A stretch of 64,000 nucleotides of DNA from Cytidiella melzeri (GCA_022592445.1 JABYQR010000073.1:62001-126000); one strand, 5' to 3'; counted from the first letter of the stretch, positions 40,718-53,160 are shown. A program made the numbers and translations. Notes: generated by a model not told the origin, from the letters alone.

Positions 40718-41545
40718 AGAAGGCATTGTGTACAGCCTGATGCAGCAGTTTCAACCCTAAAAAACAACCTTGAAAAACAGCATAGCTACAGATTGTGGCT
40801 GCATCATAATGGTTGCCATCAACACTCTGAGTCAGATTGGCTGTAAGACTTCTACCCAGCCTCATGTTAGGGCTCTGATGTTCAGACAATATTCTCTGGA
40901 GCAAATTCTCTGATGTAACAGTTTTGTCCCAGAACAACAGCTTTGAAAACAGCATAGCTACAGATTGTGCCTGCAATGTGGTGGTTGCCATCAAAAATTA
41001 AGTCAGATTGGGAAGCTCTCGGACTTCTACCTAGCTTCAGGTAAGGGGGAGGTTTCCACATTGAACAACATTTTCTTTTTAGCACAGCATCTCCTGCTGA
41101 TCACAAACAAGCTGTAAAAGGGATAAATCAAATGCAGACATCAGAAGGCCTGACATGTACAGCTTAATAGGCAGTTTCAACCCTAAAAATAACCCTGAAG
41201 AAAGCATAGCTACAGGTTGTGGTTGCACCATAATGCTTGCCATCTGAAACCTGAGTTGGATTGGCTGTAAAATTTCTACCCAGCCTCATGTCAGGGGGCT
41301 CTGATGAGGGTTTCTGGTTCAGACAATATTACCTGGAGCCAATCATCTGCTGGCAAAAGGGATGTCACAGATGCAGACATCAGAAAGCATTGTGTACAGC
41401 CTGATGCAGCAGTTTCAACCCTGAAAAGCAACCTTGAAAAACAGCATAGCTACAGATTGTGGCTGCATCATAATGGTTGCCATCAAAAAATGAGTCAGAT
41501 TGGGCAATCTCTTAGACTTCTACCCAGTTTCAGGCAAGGGGGAAT
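40718..41545. repeat. satellite-like repeat, right block
   Basis: Resumes at the AGAAG duplication (GCATTGTGTACAGCCTGATG, as in the uninterrupted copy at 41385). Anchors at about 40810, 40980, 41232 and 41474 give spacings of about 170, 252 and 242 bp. Confidence 0.8.
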
Positions 41546-42090
41546 GTAACAGGAAGGTTACTACTCATCAGATAAGTTGGTAAACTTGAGGGAATAGTGT
41601 GAGATGAAGTGTAAGAGATGTGGTGAGCAAAGTACTACAGAGTGTTGAGTAGTCCTAGCTCAACTAGCATTAGCAAGGTCGGCAAGCGGCAAGTACAATC
41701 CCTGAAGGTGGAATGAGATATTAGTTTTTGAGCCAGATTTGTAAGCAAACTTGCCACTGGTAGCAGCTTGACCAAGTGTTTTGGGAATAGCTTCTTGAAT
41801 GAGTAGCATATAGTAAGCTTGTGTGGTTTGTCTTGACTGGAGCACACAATAATTCAGGGAAGAAGAAGGACTGTGCTGTATTGTTTAAAGTGCAACAGCG
41901 GGTGCGAGACGCGAGATGCAATGAGCCAGGAGGATCAATACACAAGCAGCAAGGCTTGCAGAGGCAAACTTGAAGGGGGAAACACGGGAAGTGTCATATT
42001 CTGAGCTACTCGAGGTACAAATACACTGTGTATAAATACTACTGCAAAAAGTCCATATCAACTTAAAGATCCGTGTCTGTGTGATAACAA
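41546..42090 (+). repeat. LTR-like segment, tentative
   Basis: Begins TGTAACAGG after an AAGGGGGAA run in the satellite and ends TGATAACA, with a TATAAATA-like motif near 42030. It could be a solo LTR of a third family, cut short by the neighbouring Gypsy A solo LTR. No target duplication was confirmed. Confidence 0.3.
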
Positions 42091-42859
42091 TGTCGTGGAT
42101 GGCCCAACTAGCCCTTATTTTTTGCAATTTACATCTTGTTTTTACCTGTAAAACCTCGGGCTGCAACCCAATTGCAACCCTCTCAGCACAAACTCCTTGC
42201 ATGTCTATTAAGCGCCCGTATCACGTGGCTTAGACACTCTACATGGTTACGTTACTTGCTACTACATCACACTGGCATGTGACTTAGCTTATGTAAGACC
42301 ACATGGCTACAACCACATGGCTACAACCACATGACTCAGCCCATAGCTAGAGTTTGACGTCATCGATACCGTTCACATGGACTTCTTTTGTTCTTTCCCT
42401 ATTGTTCTCTTTATGGAAGAATGTTCTCACAGGTGTGGGAATGGAATACAATAGTTGGTCTCCTTTTAGGTAGATTCTCTCACGAGTAGAGTTCTTGGCA
42501 AGGTCCAGACAATAGCTATTGTTCTCTTTTAGGTAGTTCTATTGTTCTTCGTTCACACAGCTTCTTGCAAAGCCTGCCTTTAACATGGTCTGTGCACAGG
42601 TCCCTGAAGACTATATATACAGCTGCATGTATGCTCCTAGCCCCCCATCTCGACCTCTTGGTCTTTACTGGGCTAGGTAAGCAAACCCCTCTTGTAATAC
42701 ATAGTGGGTAGTATCAATACTAACTTGGTCTTTACTGGGTTAGATTTCTGAACAAGTTTGATAGCTGGTGAACGCACTGTGCTTCACGCCTGCCACCACC
42801 TTTTTGTCAACATCCACATTGTGTCCCTGTTTGTCAGGTCGAGCATTGTCTCCATGTCA
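42091..42859 (+). repeat. solo LTR of the Gypsy A family, old copy
   Basis: About 769 bp, same family as 34762-35520 but opposite orientation and clearly diverged. Starts TGTCGTGGATGGCCC and ends CTCCATGTCA. The flanks AACAA / AACGA look like a decayed 5-bp target duplication. Retains TATATATA and CCCCATCTCGACCT. Confidence 0.8.
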
Positions 42860-44210
42860 AACGAGGCAGTGAGAGAGGGCAGTGTGAGATGAAACAAGGG
42901 GCAAACATGAAAGTCACAAGAACCAGGAGTACAGTGCTTCCTGTGCAGCTAAGCCACAAGCATCCAGTCAAACAAAGGCTTGGTGACTCGAGGCCACACA
43001 GGAGAGAAGGAGGCAGTGCAATGGAAACAAATCCTGGTAGTGACGAGCTTGAGGGGGTTGATGAAGAGAGAGAGAGAGGCTGCTCTAGGCTCCCCTATCC
43101 ATCAGAAGAGTCATGGGATCCAAGGGAGCATGTGAGCAAGGGGCTGCAAGGAAACCAAGGGTGGCAAGGGAAAGTGGCAATGTGCTCAAGGCTGCCCAAA
43201 ACTCGCCAGAGACATGGACAGAAACTTGCACAAGAACTCAAACCATAACTCGAGGAAACACAAGCTCGAGTGCCCAAAGGGCTGAGCCATAGACAAGCTC
43301 GAGACGCGAGCTGTATAAACAAGCTCAAGATGCAGGCTGTATAACAAGCTCGAGACGCAAGCTGTAGAACCAGCTCTCGCGCGATCCTCAAGAAGTCTTG
43401 CAAGAGCTCTTGAGTGACAAGGAGCTCTGCTTGTTTGCAAGAAGGGGCTATGTTCTAGAAGTTATAATGATTCCAGATTGTTTTTGCTACCCTTCATCTG
43501 ACACACGACAGGCGTGATAGTGGCACAATCATTGCCAAGATTCAAGATGAAGGATCCCTTGCGCGAGAATGACAATGTGTTCATCACAGATTCTAGCATG
43601 TCTGATGTCTGGAGGCAATGTTGCGGATGCAATCATGATAGGCTTAGAGGTCAAGAATGTTTGCACCTTCTTCACTTCGAGGAAGGCTGTTTGGAAGCTA
43701 TCCCCCCACTCAGCAACACAATGGGCTCTGTCCACAATAGTGTTAAGGAAGTCCTTTGTCCATGCTGAAGAACCCAGTAAGACTCTGCATGCAGGGGAGT
43801 CTGCAGTGCAAGGGGCTGCACACAAGAGATGACTGTGGTATCAGGCTTATTGTTGGATGGCTTAAAATGCACTGGATGCAGAAGGGGACAAGCAGGAGTG
43901 GTGCTGTTTTGTGTACTACTCCATCATATAAATAATCAAAAAAGAATTACTTTATATTGCACAGTGAGAGTTTACCGCGTGACCTGGAGATTGGCTAGAT
44001 ATTACAATGCTACACAATGGCAGCCAACATGACCTGTAATTTGAAATGCCCAAAAATGTGGAGTGGCAGCAATATATTGCATTGTATGCTAAGAAAATAT
44101 ACAGTAGCTGAAATATGTTGCATGTCATTTACTTGAATGCTAAGATAGATATGTGATTAATTCTGTGGTGCTGTCTATATAGTTTAGCTGTATAATTGAT
44201 GATAGGGTGA
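42860..44210. other. non-coding flank with short tandem repeats
   Basis: No convincing gene; ORFs are short and low-complexity. Contains the CAAGCTCGAGACGC-type repeat at 43293-43375. Confidence 0.4.
43293..43375. repeat. about 27-bp tandem repeat, three units
   Basis: Three imperfect units of ACAAGCTC(G/A)AGA(C/T)GC followed by (G/C/A)AGCTGTA(T/G)AA. Confidence 0.7.
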
Positions 44211-44310
44211 TGTAGTGCAGTGGTTGCAGTGATGAGCCTCTCACATGACCTGCAAGGGTTTGATTCCTGAGCAACGCAGAAATGAATGATGTTAACGGTT
44301 GCAGTGGGAA
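44211..44310 (+). repeat. tRNA-derived SINE-like unit
   Basis: A pol III A box TAGTGCAGTGG (44223-44233) fits TRGYNNANNNG, and 34 bases further a B box GGTTTGATTCC (44267-44277) differs from consensus by one base. Spacing fits a tRNA head. Neither a folded tRNA nor the 3' end of the unit could be fixed. Confidence 0.5.
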
Positions 44311-45201
44311 ATGTTTTATTGACTGTCCTAATACCCTCACCTATGCCTACCATTATAATGTATACAGTGAATCCATTATAATGACATCTACAGACCATCA
44401 TAATGAGTGCTGGGTATTATAAGCCTGGCAGGTCCAAGATAAAGTGTAATAAGGTAAGGCTAACTTTATATTACATGCTGGGATTTATAATGGTAGCTAG
44501 TCATTCGTTTATTTTTGTGATGTCTTATTACTAGACTTCTTTTGCTTCCGGGGTGGTTGGGTTGGTTTGGTCTGCATTTTTGGGTATTTTAGATTGATGG
44601 AAAATTGAATTGAGTGTGCAGGATTTGTACTGTATGGTCTATAGTGACTATATGCAAAGGGGAAAGCGACAGGGAACAAGGATACATAAGTCGACACAAC
44701 ACAACCAAAGATCAAGTACAGCAGACGCGCGAAGATTAGATTGGGTGTCTTGTTAGATATCTACAGTAGCAGCAAAAAGTCTTGCGACACCGCGAGTGTG
44801 CAGGATTTTTCTCATTGTTCAAGCTCATTTTTTGCATATAGTTTTGGGTTACAGTTCTCACACATCCATTATCATGTGAAAATTGTGTCTCATTAAAAAA
44901 GGGCTGATCAACGTTGTGCGCGAGGAACTACGTACAATCTGCGCTAAAACTGTAGTAGGCACCCACGTGTTGTGCTACTACTATTGCACATCATCCCGAC
45001 TATTCTATGTAAAAATCTGTCAAAAAATTCTGGTAACATTAGTACCTAGTATAGGACCCCTTTGCCTGCATAAGCTCTGCTGCACGAGTGGGGAGAGACT
45101 CATACAATCCCTTGATATACCCATCATCCAAATTTGCCCACTTCTCCTGCAATGCCTCCCACAGCTCCTCCTTATTTGACAGTTGCTGCTTGCGAGCCCG
45201 T

Positions 45202-45781
45202 TGTTAAGAGCAAGATGAAAAGGAAGGGACGCGGAGTTGCGGAGTTAGCGGAGATGCAGAAACAGAGGAGCGAACGAGGGGGATCAGAATGAGTCTTGGC
45301 TTCAACTAGTTAAGTTGCGCCGCTCGGGATTCTCGTGACTCAAATTTTTACTTAGCAGGATCAAAGGTTTGAGAGCAAGGCTCAATCGAAATGCAGACCT
45401 GCGGAGGTGTGGTGATTGGAACACCGGAGACAGCGAGAAGTTGTCGGACAACGACGAGTAAGACGACTTCAGCTAGTGAAGTCAAATGCAGACAAAGAGA
45501 GGATAAGAAGGGGAGTCTTATTTGATATTCCAATTGCTTATTTACTACAGTTGGGTCTTGTATATATACTACAATGACTTCAAGTCCAACAGAAGTAGAC
45601 AAAAGCGGAACAAAGGGAAATGCGCATTCTTGCGGAGCAATAAGAGAACTGTACACAGCATGATGTAAAGGAAACAGATGATAAGGGTCATGATGACGTC
45701 GGTGCAGAGATGCGGAGTATGCGGCGTGGTGTTCAGGTGCGGAGGTCACGTGAAATCGGGTGGTTGGACCGGGTTGTAACA
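45202..45781 (-). repeat. Gypsy B 3' LTR
   Basis: 580 bp, TGTTAAGAGC...GGGTTGTAACA on the plus strand. Contains a TATATATA at about 45555 that could fire either way. Confidence 0.9.
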
Positions 45782-45856
45782 GTACCTCCCCCTTAAGGCC
45801 CGAACCCCTGAGGGCAATGCTTCTAATGTATCCGCATCGGAAATCTGGAGTTTTGG

Positions 45857-45863
45857 TATAAAG
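45857..45863 (+). promoter_or_regulatory. TATA box of the antisense accessory gene
   Basis: TATAAAG, 71 bp upstream of the ATG at 45934 and outside the LTR, so the antisense gene appears to have its own promoter. Confidence 0.55.
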
Positions 45864-45933
45864 TCCTGAGAGTGTGTGAATGCTGGACTTCAACTTTTCT
45901 TCCTTCACCCACCACTACCCCGTACCCAGCAAC

Positions 45934-47299
45934 ATGTCCACCCCAAATGGTGAGTATTTCTGCTCCTTGATGGAGCTAGGCTGACTTCAACGACTCCTTT
46001 CCAGAGACTGCCGCTGATCAGTTTGCACGGAGGCAGCGAGAAATTGCCGAGAGGAAGGCTGAGCTGGCGAGGATGGAGCAGGAGGAGGAGGAGTTGAGGG
46101 CGGAGGCAGCGGCTGGGGAGGAATGCCGAAGGACGGCGGAGTTGGTTGCGGCGGCGCAGGAGAAGATGAGGATGGAGGCTGAGGAGGCGAGGAAGAAGGT
46201 GGAAGCTGAGGAGGCAAAGAAAAAGGTGGCCGCTGAGGGTAAGCGGTTGATGCTGGCGAAGAGGGCCGCAGCGGAGATGCAGCGCACGGCGATTGTAGAA
46301 TCGGCGGCCGCTGAGATTGTGGCAAAACTTGCGGCAAATGCGGCAACGGCACCTTCTCCGTTTGTTGCAGGTACGAGTTGGCGGAGCAGGACTTCGAGTC
46401 CTGCAACCTCGCAATACGTCCCTACGGACGAAGACAAGGAGGAGGAGGAGACGGACGAGGATGAGGAGGAGTACGCGGAGATGGAGGACGCGGAGCGGAC
46501 TCCAAAGAAAAAGAAGGCGCAAGTCGTTACGAAGACAAAAAAGGTGGTTCGCAGAGAGACCTTCATAGAGGTCCACTGGAGCACGTCGGAGGTGAGATGC
46601 AATACGTGCATCAGGTACAAGTCCGATTGCTTCTGGGAGTTGGATGCAAAGACAAAGGGGAAAGCGTGTTACGCTTGCAGGACCGGTAAACGGTCTTGCA
46701 AGATTGGCAACGTCTCAGTCAAGGAGATGGGGAAGGGTCGTGCAGAGGGTGGTCCAACAAAAACTCCGGAGGCAATGCCGAAGGCCGGGCCTTCTGGGGT
46801 GACGGCGCCTCAGTTGGAGAAGTTGACGTCCGGGACGTCCGAAACTTCGGCGAGGAAGAGGAAAGGATCGGAGGCAACAGGGCCGAAGAAGAAAAAATTG
46901 CGGACATATGATATCCGGGATCAGGATGAGGGAATGCGGGTTCCTGCAAGGATGGAGTTGGTGGAGAGGTCGACGGAGTCTGCGTCGGAATCCTTGGAGG
47001 CAGAGATGTCGGACTCCGTGTTCAGCTCAGTCAACGCCTTAGAGGCGTTCACTGGTGCTCTGCGCAAAGTCGCAGACTTACAGTCAGACCTCCTGGCCGA
47101 GGGACGGGCAATCCGGGACACCATAACCGCGTTCCGCAACGACATCCGGAGGATGATGGAGGTGGAGGAAGTACAGGATATTGAGGTTGAGCAGAAGAAG
47201 GAAAGGCGGAGATTGCGGCAAGAGGCAAAAAAGACCGCGGAGGCGGCGCAGGCAACAGGTGCTCCGCAGAAGGGAAAAGGAAAAGAGAAGGAAACTTAG
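45934..47299 (+). CDS. antisense accessory protein of Gypsy B: coiled coil plus Zn2Cys6-spaced cysteine cluster
   Basis: Exon 1 45934-45949, intron 45950-46004 (gtgagt...ccag), exon 2 46005-47299; 1311 nt, 436 aa. It starts MSTPNETAADQFARRQREIA. Residues about 20-110 form a Glu/Ala/Lys-rich coiled coil; an acidic stretch (EDKEEEETDEDEEEYAE) follows near 150. Then a cluster CNTC-x6-C-x12-CYAC-x6-C (near residues 204-233), the exact CX2CX6C / CX2CX6C spacing of fungal GAL4-type zinc clusters. The C-terminus is another helix and a Lys-rich tail. It lies antisense to gag-pol between pol and the 3' LTR, with its own TATA box. Because the element's RNA is the other strand, its intron would survive retrotransposition. 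DNA binding is an inference; target and role are unknown. The frame is intact while gag and pol carry stops. Confidence 0.75.
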
Positions 47300-47452
47300 A
47301 GTAGTTTTTTCTTTTCTTGTTTATTGTAAACTATGAATGAGACCTCCACCGTTGTCCTTGCACTTTTGATATGAAGCATGAATGTGTGCGGATTTGAGGA
47401 GTTGCGGAAATGCAGAGATGATATAAGGATAATGAAACAAACAAACAGATAA

Positions 47453-50400
47453 TTACAAAGGTAAAGGGCCGGGTTTCTTTGGATAACGGTTATGGAAATT
47501 GGCAATGGCTTCTGGAGCGCCATCCATCTCTGTAGCTAGAACCCATGAAGTTTCTTCGTCTGTTCCCTCGTATCCTAGCCATCGGACTAGGTAAAGAAGC
47601 GGACATGTGTGGCGTCGGCGATCGTGTTTAGAGTTGAGTACCTTTGCGATCTCGTATTCGATTTCTCCATCGATTTCAACCGGCGGAGGTGGTGATGGGA
47701 CTCGGTCGGGGATTTCGCTGGGTGTGTGTGACTCTAACATAGAGACGTGGTAGACTGGATGTACTGCTCGCATTGCGTCAGGGAGATTGAGCATGAAGGA
47801 TTGCAGACCAACGCGTCCAATAATCTCGAAAGGTCCGAGATACTTCTTGGCAAGTTTCTTAGACAGTTGTGTGGTGTTGAAGTACTTTGCTTTGACAAAG
47901 ACGGGATCTCCGACGTCCCATTGCGGAGGCGCTTTTCGTGCAGCGTCGGCGGGACCTTGATATCGGAGTTGGGCTTTGCGCATGCTTTCTTTCAAGTATT
48001 CGTGTAAGTCCTCGAGGTTAACGGCAAGTTCATGAGCGCGTGCGGAGGCAAGACTACGTTCGGGGTGTATGGTGATGTTGGGATGGTAGCCTTTGTTTGC
48101 AAAGAAGGGGGAAACGCCGGTAGTTGCGCTAGGGACGTTGTTGAAGGCGAACTCCGCAAGAGGTAGCAAGTCCGACCAGTTGTCTTGCTGGTAGTTGCAG
48201 TACGTGCGGAGGTATTGCTCAAGGGTTTGGTTGGTCCTTTCTGTCTGACCATCTGCTTTGGGGTGGTAACCGGAGGTGATGTGGAGGTTCATGTCCAAAG
48301 CCTGTCCTAAGGCTCTGAAGAACCGTGACACAAACTCTGTGCCCCGGTCGGAGGTGCAGTGAGAAGGAACTCCATGCTTGGAAAAGACATGAAGGACGAA
48401 TAGTTTAGCCAAACCCGGAGAGTCTATTGTGTCGTATGTGGGGATGAATATGCCTTGTTTGCTGAGGCGGTCCACGATAACAAGTATGGCTGTGAAGCCT
48501 GCGGAGTCCGGGAGTTGCTCAATGAAATCCATAGAAATAGAATCCCAAGGGCGCATCGGGACTGGGAGTTGTTGGACCGTAACATAAGGCTTATGTCTCG
48601 GAGCCTTCAATCGCTTACAAGTCGTGCAAGACTTGCAGTAATGTTGTACAAAAGTTCGGAGTTTTGGCCATGAGAACTCTCTTCGGACCAGGGCTAGTGT
48701 CTTACTAACCCCGTAGTGACCCGATAAGAGGTAGTTGTGTCTGTAGCAGAGGACGCAGAGGCGGAGGCCAGCGACGTCCGGGACATATATCTTGCTGTCA
48801 TGGAGTAACAATCCTTGCGGATCGTCAACCCACCTCAGAGGAAGAGGTTTTGAACGGAATTGTTGAGCATATGTGTCTGAGGGTAGGGATTGGAGGATAT
48901 CCTTGTAGAGTTCTTTGGAGTTGAAGATATTAACACTGCGGAGCGTCGGTTCCATGAGTGCGGATGCACGGATTGAGGCAATGAGGTGTTCGGAGGAGAA
49001 GATAGGTTTGAAGTTATGCGGGTTTACACTGGCATAGCCACTACCTCCCTCTTTAGGGTAGACGTCCCATTGTCTAGTTAATGTGTCCGGCTTGGTTCCG
49101 AGTTTCCCAGGTCTGAAGCGGATTATAAGATTAAAACTGGATAAGAATTTGGACCAACAAGCCTGTCGTCGGGTGAGGAGTTTTGTAGTCGAAAAATACT
49201 CCAGGTTCTTGTGGTCGGTGATCACGTCTATAGGAGATGGAGTACCCTCCAGGTAATGACGCCAAGTCCGGAAGGCTTCATGAATTGCTAGTAGTTCCTT
49301 GTCGTGCACATCGTAGTTGAGTTCGGGTGCGGAGAAGGTGCGAGAATGAAACGCGACCGGATGTATCTCCCTGTCGGAGATAATAGAGAGTATGGCGCCG
49401 AGAGCGTAGTCCGAGGCATCAGTTTCCACAATGATTGTAGCATCGGGATCCCATTGGACCAGAACCGGAGCGGTGGTGAAGGCTTTTTTGAGAGTATCGA
49501 ATGCAGTCTGGCACTGTTCAGTCCATGCCCAAGTCGCGGACTTGCGCGTGAGTCTGGTAAGAGGAACAGTGATGTCCGAGTAGTGTGGAATAAAACAACA
49601 ATAGAAATTGGCAAATCCAAGGAAGGACTGGATGTCCTTGACCTTGCGCGGAGTTGGCCAGTCTAGGATGGTTTGGACCTTATCTGAGGACATGCGGAGG
49701 CCCTCGGGGGAAAGGATAAACCCCAAGTATTCTACCATGTCTTTGTGAAATTCGCATTTATCAGCACAAGCGCAAAGCCCATGTTTGCGGAGGCGGCGTA
49801 GGACTTCCTTGACGTGCTTCTTGTGGGACTGTATATCATTGGAGAAGATAAGAATATCATCTAAGTAGACAATGACATTGACATCGAGGAGGTCCTGGAA
49901 AATGTCGTTCATGAAACGTTGGAAGGCCGCGGGTGCATTGGAAAGTCCAAATGGCATTACAAGCCACTCAAACGAACCATAACGTGTGTGAAAGGTTGTT
50001 TCCCACTCATTGCCTTCGGCAATGCGGACAACATGATAGGCATGGTGGAGATCAATTTTTGTATAGAGTCAGGCCTTGCCCGGACTGTTCAGAAGGTTGG
50101 AAATGAGTGGTAGTGGATAGCAATCCTTCTTGGTGATACGGTTAAGTGCTTGATAGTCGACGCAGAGTCGAAGAGTTCCATCCTTCTTTTTGACAAAGAG
50201 AATTGGAGCACCATGCGGAGAAGTAGATTGTCAGATGAATCTGGAGTTGACGTTTTCATCAAGGAACTCGCAGAGAGCCTTTTGCTCGACTGCGGAGAGC
50301 GAATACATGGGGCTCGGGGGTAGAGGTTTGTCGTCCTCTAAATCGATTTGGATGTCGTAGGGACGATGGGGGGCTAGGATGTCAGCCTTGGTGTTAGAAA

Positions 50401-51181
50401 ACACATTGGCGAATTCATGATAATCGGATGGAAGTGCGGAGATGTCTGGATTTGGTTTGGAGGAATGATTCTGCGCGGCGCGCAGCGAGAGATGCATCTG
50501 AACAGAGCCTGGCAGTTTGCATGTGCGTATATATGCGGCAGCACCTATAAAGGATACCGGAGGGACTTCTGAAGCATGAGATGCGGGAGTGTCCATGTCG
50601 GAGGACTCATCTGAATTGTCTGTTGCGGAGGAACTCCGGATCGGAGTTTCTTTGTCTTGGAAGGTTATATGACCCTTAGCCCAGTCAACCAACAGGTTGT
50701 AGTGGGAGAGCCAGTCGTATCCTAAAACAATAGAAGCGGATGTGTCAAGATTTGTTATGTAGAAAGGTGTCATACAGATTTTCCCTGAAGGGAAGCAGAG
50801 TGGTAGTGTTATCATAAATTGAATCAGAGACCGTGAAAGACCATTAAACAAATGGAGCGGAATCGCGGGGATGGAGACAAGAGGAAGAGAGTACTTCTTT
50901 GCAATATCAATGTCCATGAAGCAGTGGGAGGAACCGCTATCAATCAGAGCTCGTAGAGGATCAGAAATTGAATCACAAGATACAAAAATGTACAAAGCGT
51001 CCGAAGAAAGACTGGAAGCGTTGAGATAAACCTCCTTGGGTGCACGAGCGGGGTCAGCGCAGCCCTCGACTTGTGCGGAGGGCTGAGGGCTGCTCAGACA
51101 TTTCCCAACCTGGATGCGGTGTTCGGCGCTGGGGTCTGTGCTGCCAACTGGGCGGCACGAGCCTTTGCGGCCTTGCGGCAT
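47453..51181 (-). pseudogene. Gypsy B pol (protease, RT, RNase H, integrase, chromodomain), two stops
   Basis: One frame of about 1243 codons. Protease ALIDSGSSHCFMDID; RT with VIVYLDDILIFSND; RNase H VETDASDYALGAIL; integrase core SMDFIEQLP, TSDRGTEF and the Glu of DGQTERTNQ; chromodomain at the end (YEIAKVLNSKHDRR, YLVRWLGYEGTDEETSW). TGA stops at 50233-50231 (after NVNSRFI) and 50071-50069 (after LLNSPGKA) each replace an expected Arg. The frame overlaps the end of gag by about 88 nt in another register, consistent with frameshift expression in the ancestor. Confidence 0.88.
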
Positions 51182-52284
51182 TCGCTTGCGCGATGTCCGG
51201 GTAGACCGCAGAACAGGCAGAGGTTGTTTGCAATGCGGCGGGCGCGTTCAACACTCGAGAGCTTACCATTGCTTCCCAAGAGGTTGGCAATGGGGTTAGT
51301 CTTTGGAATTGCGGTGGGACGGGGTTTTTGAGAGCCAGAGGGCATAGCCGTGGCGACAGTGGTGGTGACGGTGACAGCGGGGGTTGAGGATGATGCGGAC
51401 TTTGCAGGTTTCTGTTACCGCTAGGTTTTCTTCTTCTTCTCACCCTGACGCTCCCAGTACCTTTGATCCCACTTAAGGGCCATCTCCTTGAGCTTCACCA
51501 GTGTGTGAGGCTTGCCGTTGGACGTGATGTTGTCCTGGAGGCGTTCCGGGAGGCCGTTGTAGTATTGGTAGTGGAGGGTGCATTCGTCCCAGCCGGTGCG
51601 CATGGAGTATCAGGTGAAACAAAGGTTATACCAGAACAATTTCTTGTCTGATGGCATAGAGAGATTTGTAAGGCGGCGTTCGGCTTCGCCAACGTCGTCT
51701 GCAGGACCAAAGTGCGTGCGGATTTTGGCAACAAAGGCCAACCAGTTCCGGACCCAGTTGTGTTCGGCGGTTGCGTCCACCTCATCATTGTCGTCATCGG
51801 ATGCTGGAGGATGAGGCGTGCCGGCATTCGAGATGGAAAATATACCTCTGCTTTCCTCCCATTCCTGGAATTGGAGGAACTTCAACTCGAACCACTCCAA
51901 GGCGGAGTCCGTCAGGTAAGAGAAGGCAAACATGACCTTCTTTTGACCGGAGTCGAACTTACCCGGGTTTGCACAGAAATAAACCGTGCATTGGGTGAGG
52001 AAGTTGCGGAGTTTTGACGGGTCTGATCCATCAAAGGTGTCGGGGGTGTGGAACTTGGCGTTCGAGGACAAGTTTTGAGCGTAAGCTCGCGTGATAGCAG
52101 CTGTAAGCTGCTCAAAAGGGTTTTCATCTCCTCCACCACAACCATTACCAGGATCATCACCATTGTCTCCTCCACCATCTCCACCTCCGGGGTCTCTACT
52201 CGGGCCAGGGTTTGGATCTCTATCCTTACCCCTCCTGCGGGTTTTGACGTTGGCGGGCGGTTCGGGGAAGTCATTGCGAGACAT
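51094..52284 (-). pseudogene. Gypsy B gag, three internal stops
   Basis: 397 codons in one frame: Gly/Asp-rich N-terminus (GGGDGGGDNGDDPGNG), capsid (DPSKLRNFLTQCTVYFCANP, FSYLTDSALEWFELKF), then TGA at 51612-51610 inside the conserved FT-x-YSMRTGWDE segment, TAG at 51423-51421 and TAA at 51417-51415. Ends with a zinc knuckle CLFCGLPGHRASEC. Confidence 0.82.
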
Positions 52285-52396
52285 GACGGCGGCTGCTGAG
52301 CTGTTGGTGGGGCGGATGAGATTGATTCAGTGGTTCTTGTGATTGCTGTGCGGGTGGGCATATACAGTGGAGAATCCGAGTTTTGAATTCAAATAT

Positions 52397-53153
52397 TGTC
52401 ATGGATGGCCTGACTAGCCCTTAATTTTTGCAATTTACCTCTTGTTTTTATCTGTAAAACTCCGGGCTGCAACCCAGTTGCAACCTTCTCTGCATAAACT
52501 CCCTTTTCACGTCTATTAAGCGCCCGTATCACGTGGCTTAGACGCTCCACACGGTCACATTACTTGCTACTACGTCACACTGGCATGTGACTTAGCTTAA
52601 GTAAGCCCACATGGCTACAAGCACATGGCTCAGCCCATAGCTAGGGTTTGACGTCATAGATACCATTCACATGGACTCCTTTTGTTCTTTCCCTATTGTT
52701 CTCTTTATGGAAGGATGTTTTCACAGGTGTGGGAATGGAATACAATAGTTGGTCTCCTTTTAGATAGATTCTCTCACGAGTAGAGTTCTTGGCAAGGTCT
52801 AGACAATAGCTATTGTTCTCCTTTAGGTAGTTCTTTTGTTCTTCGTTCACACGGCTTCTTGCAAAGCCTGCCCTCAACATGGTCTGTGCGCAGGTCCTTG
52901 AAGTCTATATAAGATGCTGCATGTACGCTCCTAGCCCCCCATCTTGACCTCTTGGTCTTTACTGGGCTAGGTAAGCAACCCCCTCTTGTACTACATAGCT
53001 GGTAGTAACAATACTAACTTGGTCTTTACTGGGCTAGACATCTGCATAAGGTTTATAGCTGGTGAGAGTATTGAGCTTCACGCCTACCACCACCACTTCG
53101 TCGTCATCCACTTCGTGTCCCTGTTTGTCACGTCGAGCCTTGTCTCCATGTCA
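52397..53153 (+). repeat. solo LTR of the Gypsy A family inside Gypsy B
   Basis: 757 bp, TGTCATGGATGG...CCATGTCA, flanked by perfect 5-bp duplications AATAT (52392-52396, 53154-53158). The insertion lies seven bases from the Gypsy B 5' LTR, next to its primer-binding region. Confidence 0.9.
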
Positions 53154-53160
53154 AATATAC

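Noticed and set aside
44883..45179. 98-codon plus-strand ORF
   Set aside because: Antisense to the Tc1 transposase C-terminus and its 3' flank.
45905..46620. Long minus-strand ORFs (223, 200 and 139 codons) opposite the accessory gene
   Set aside because: Leu/Arg- or Ser/Pro-rich mirror images of the Glu/Ala coiled-coil coding strand.
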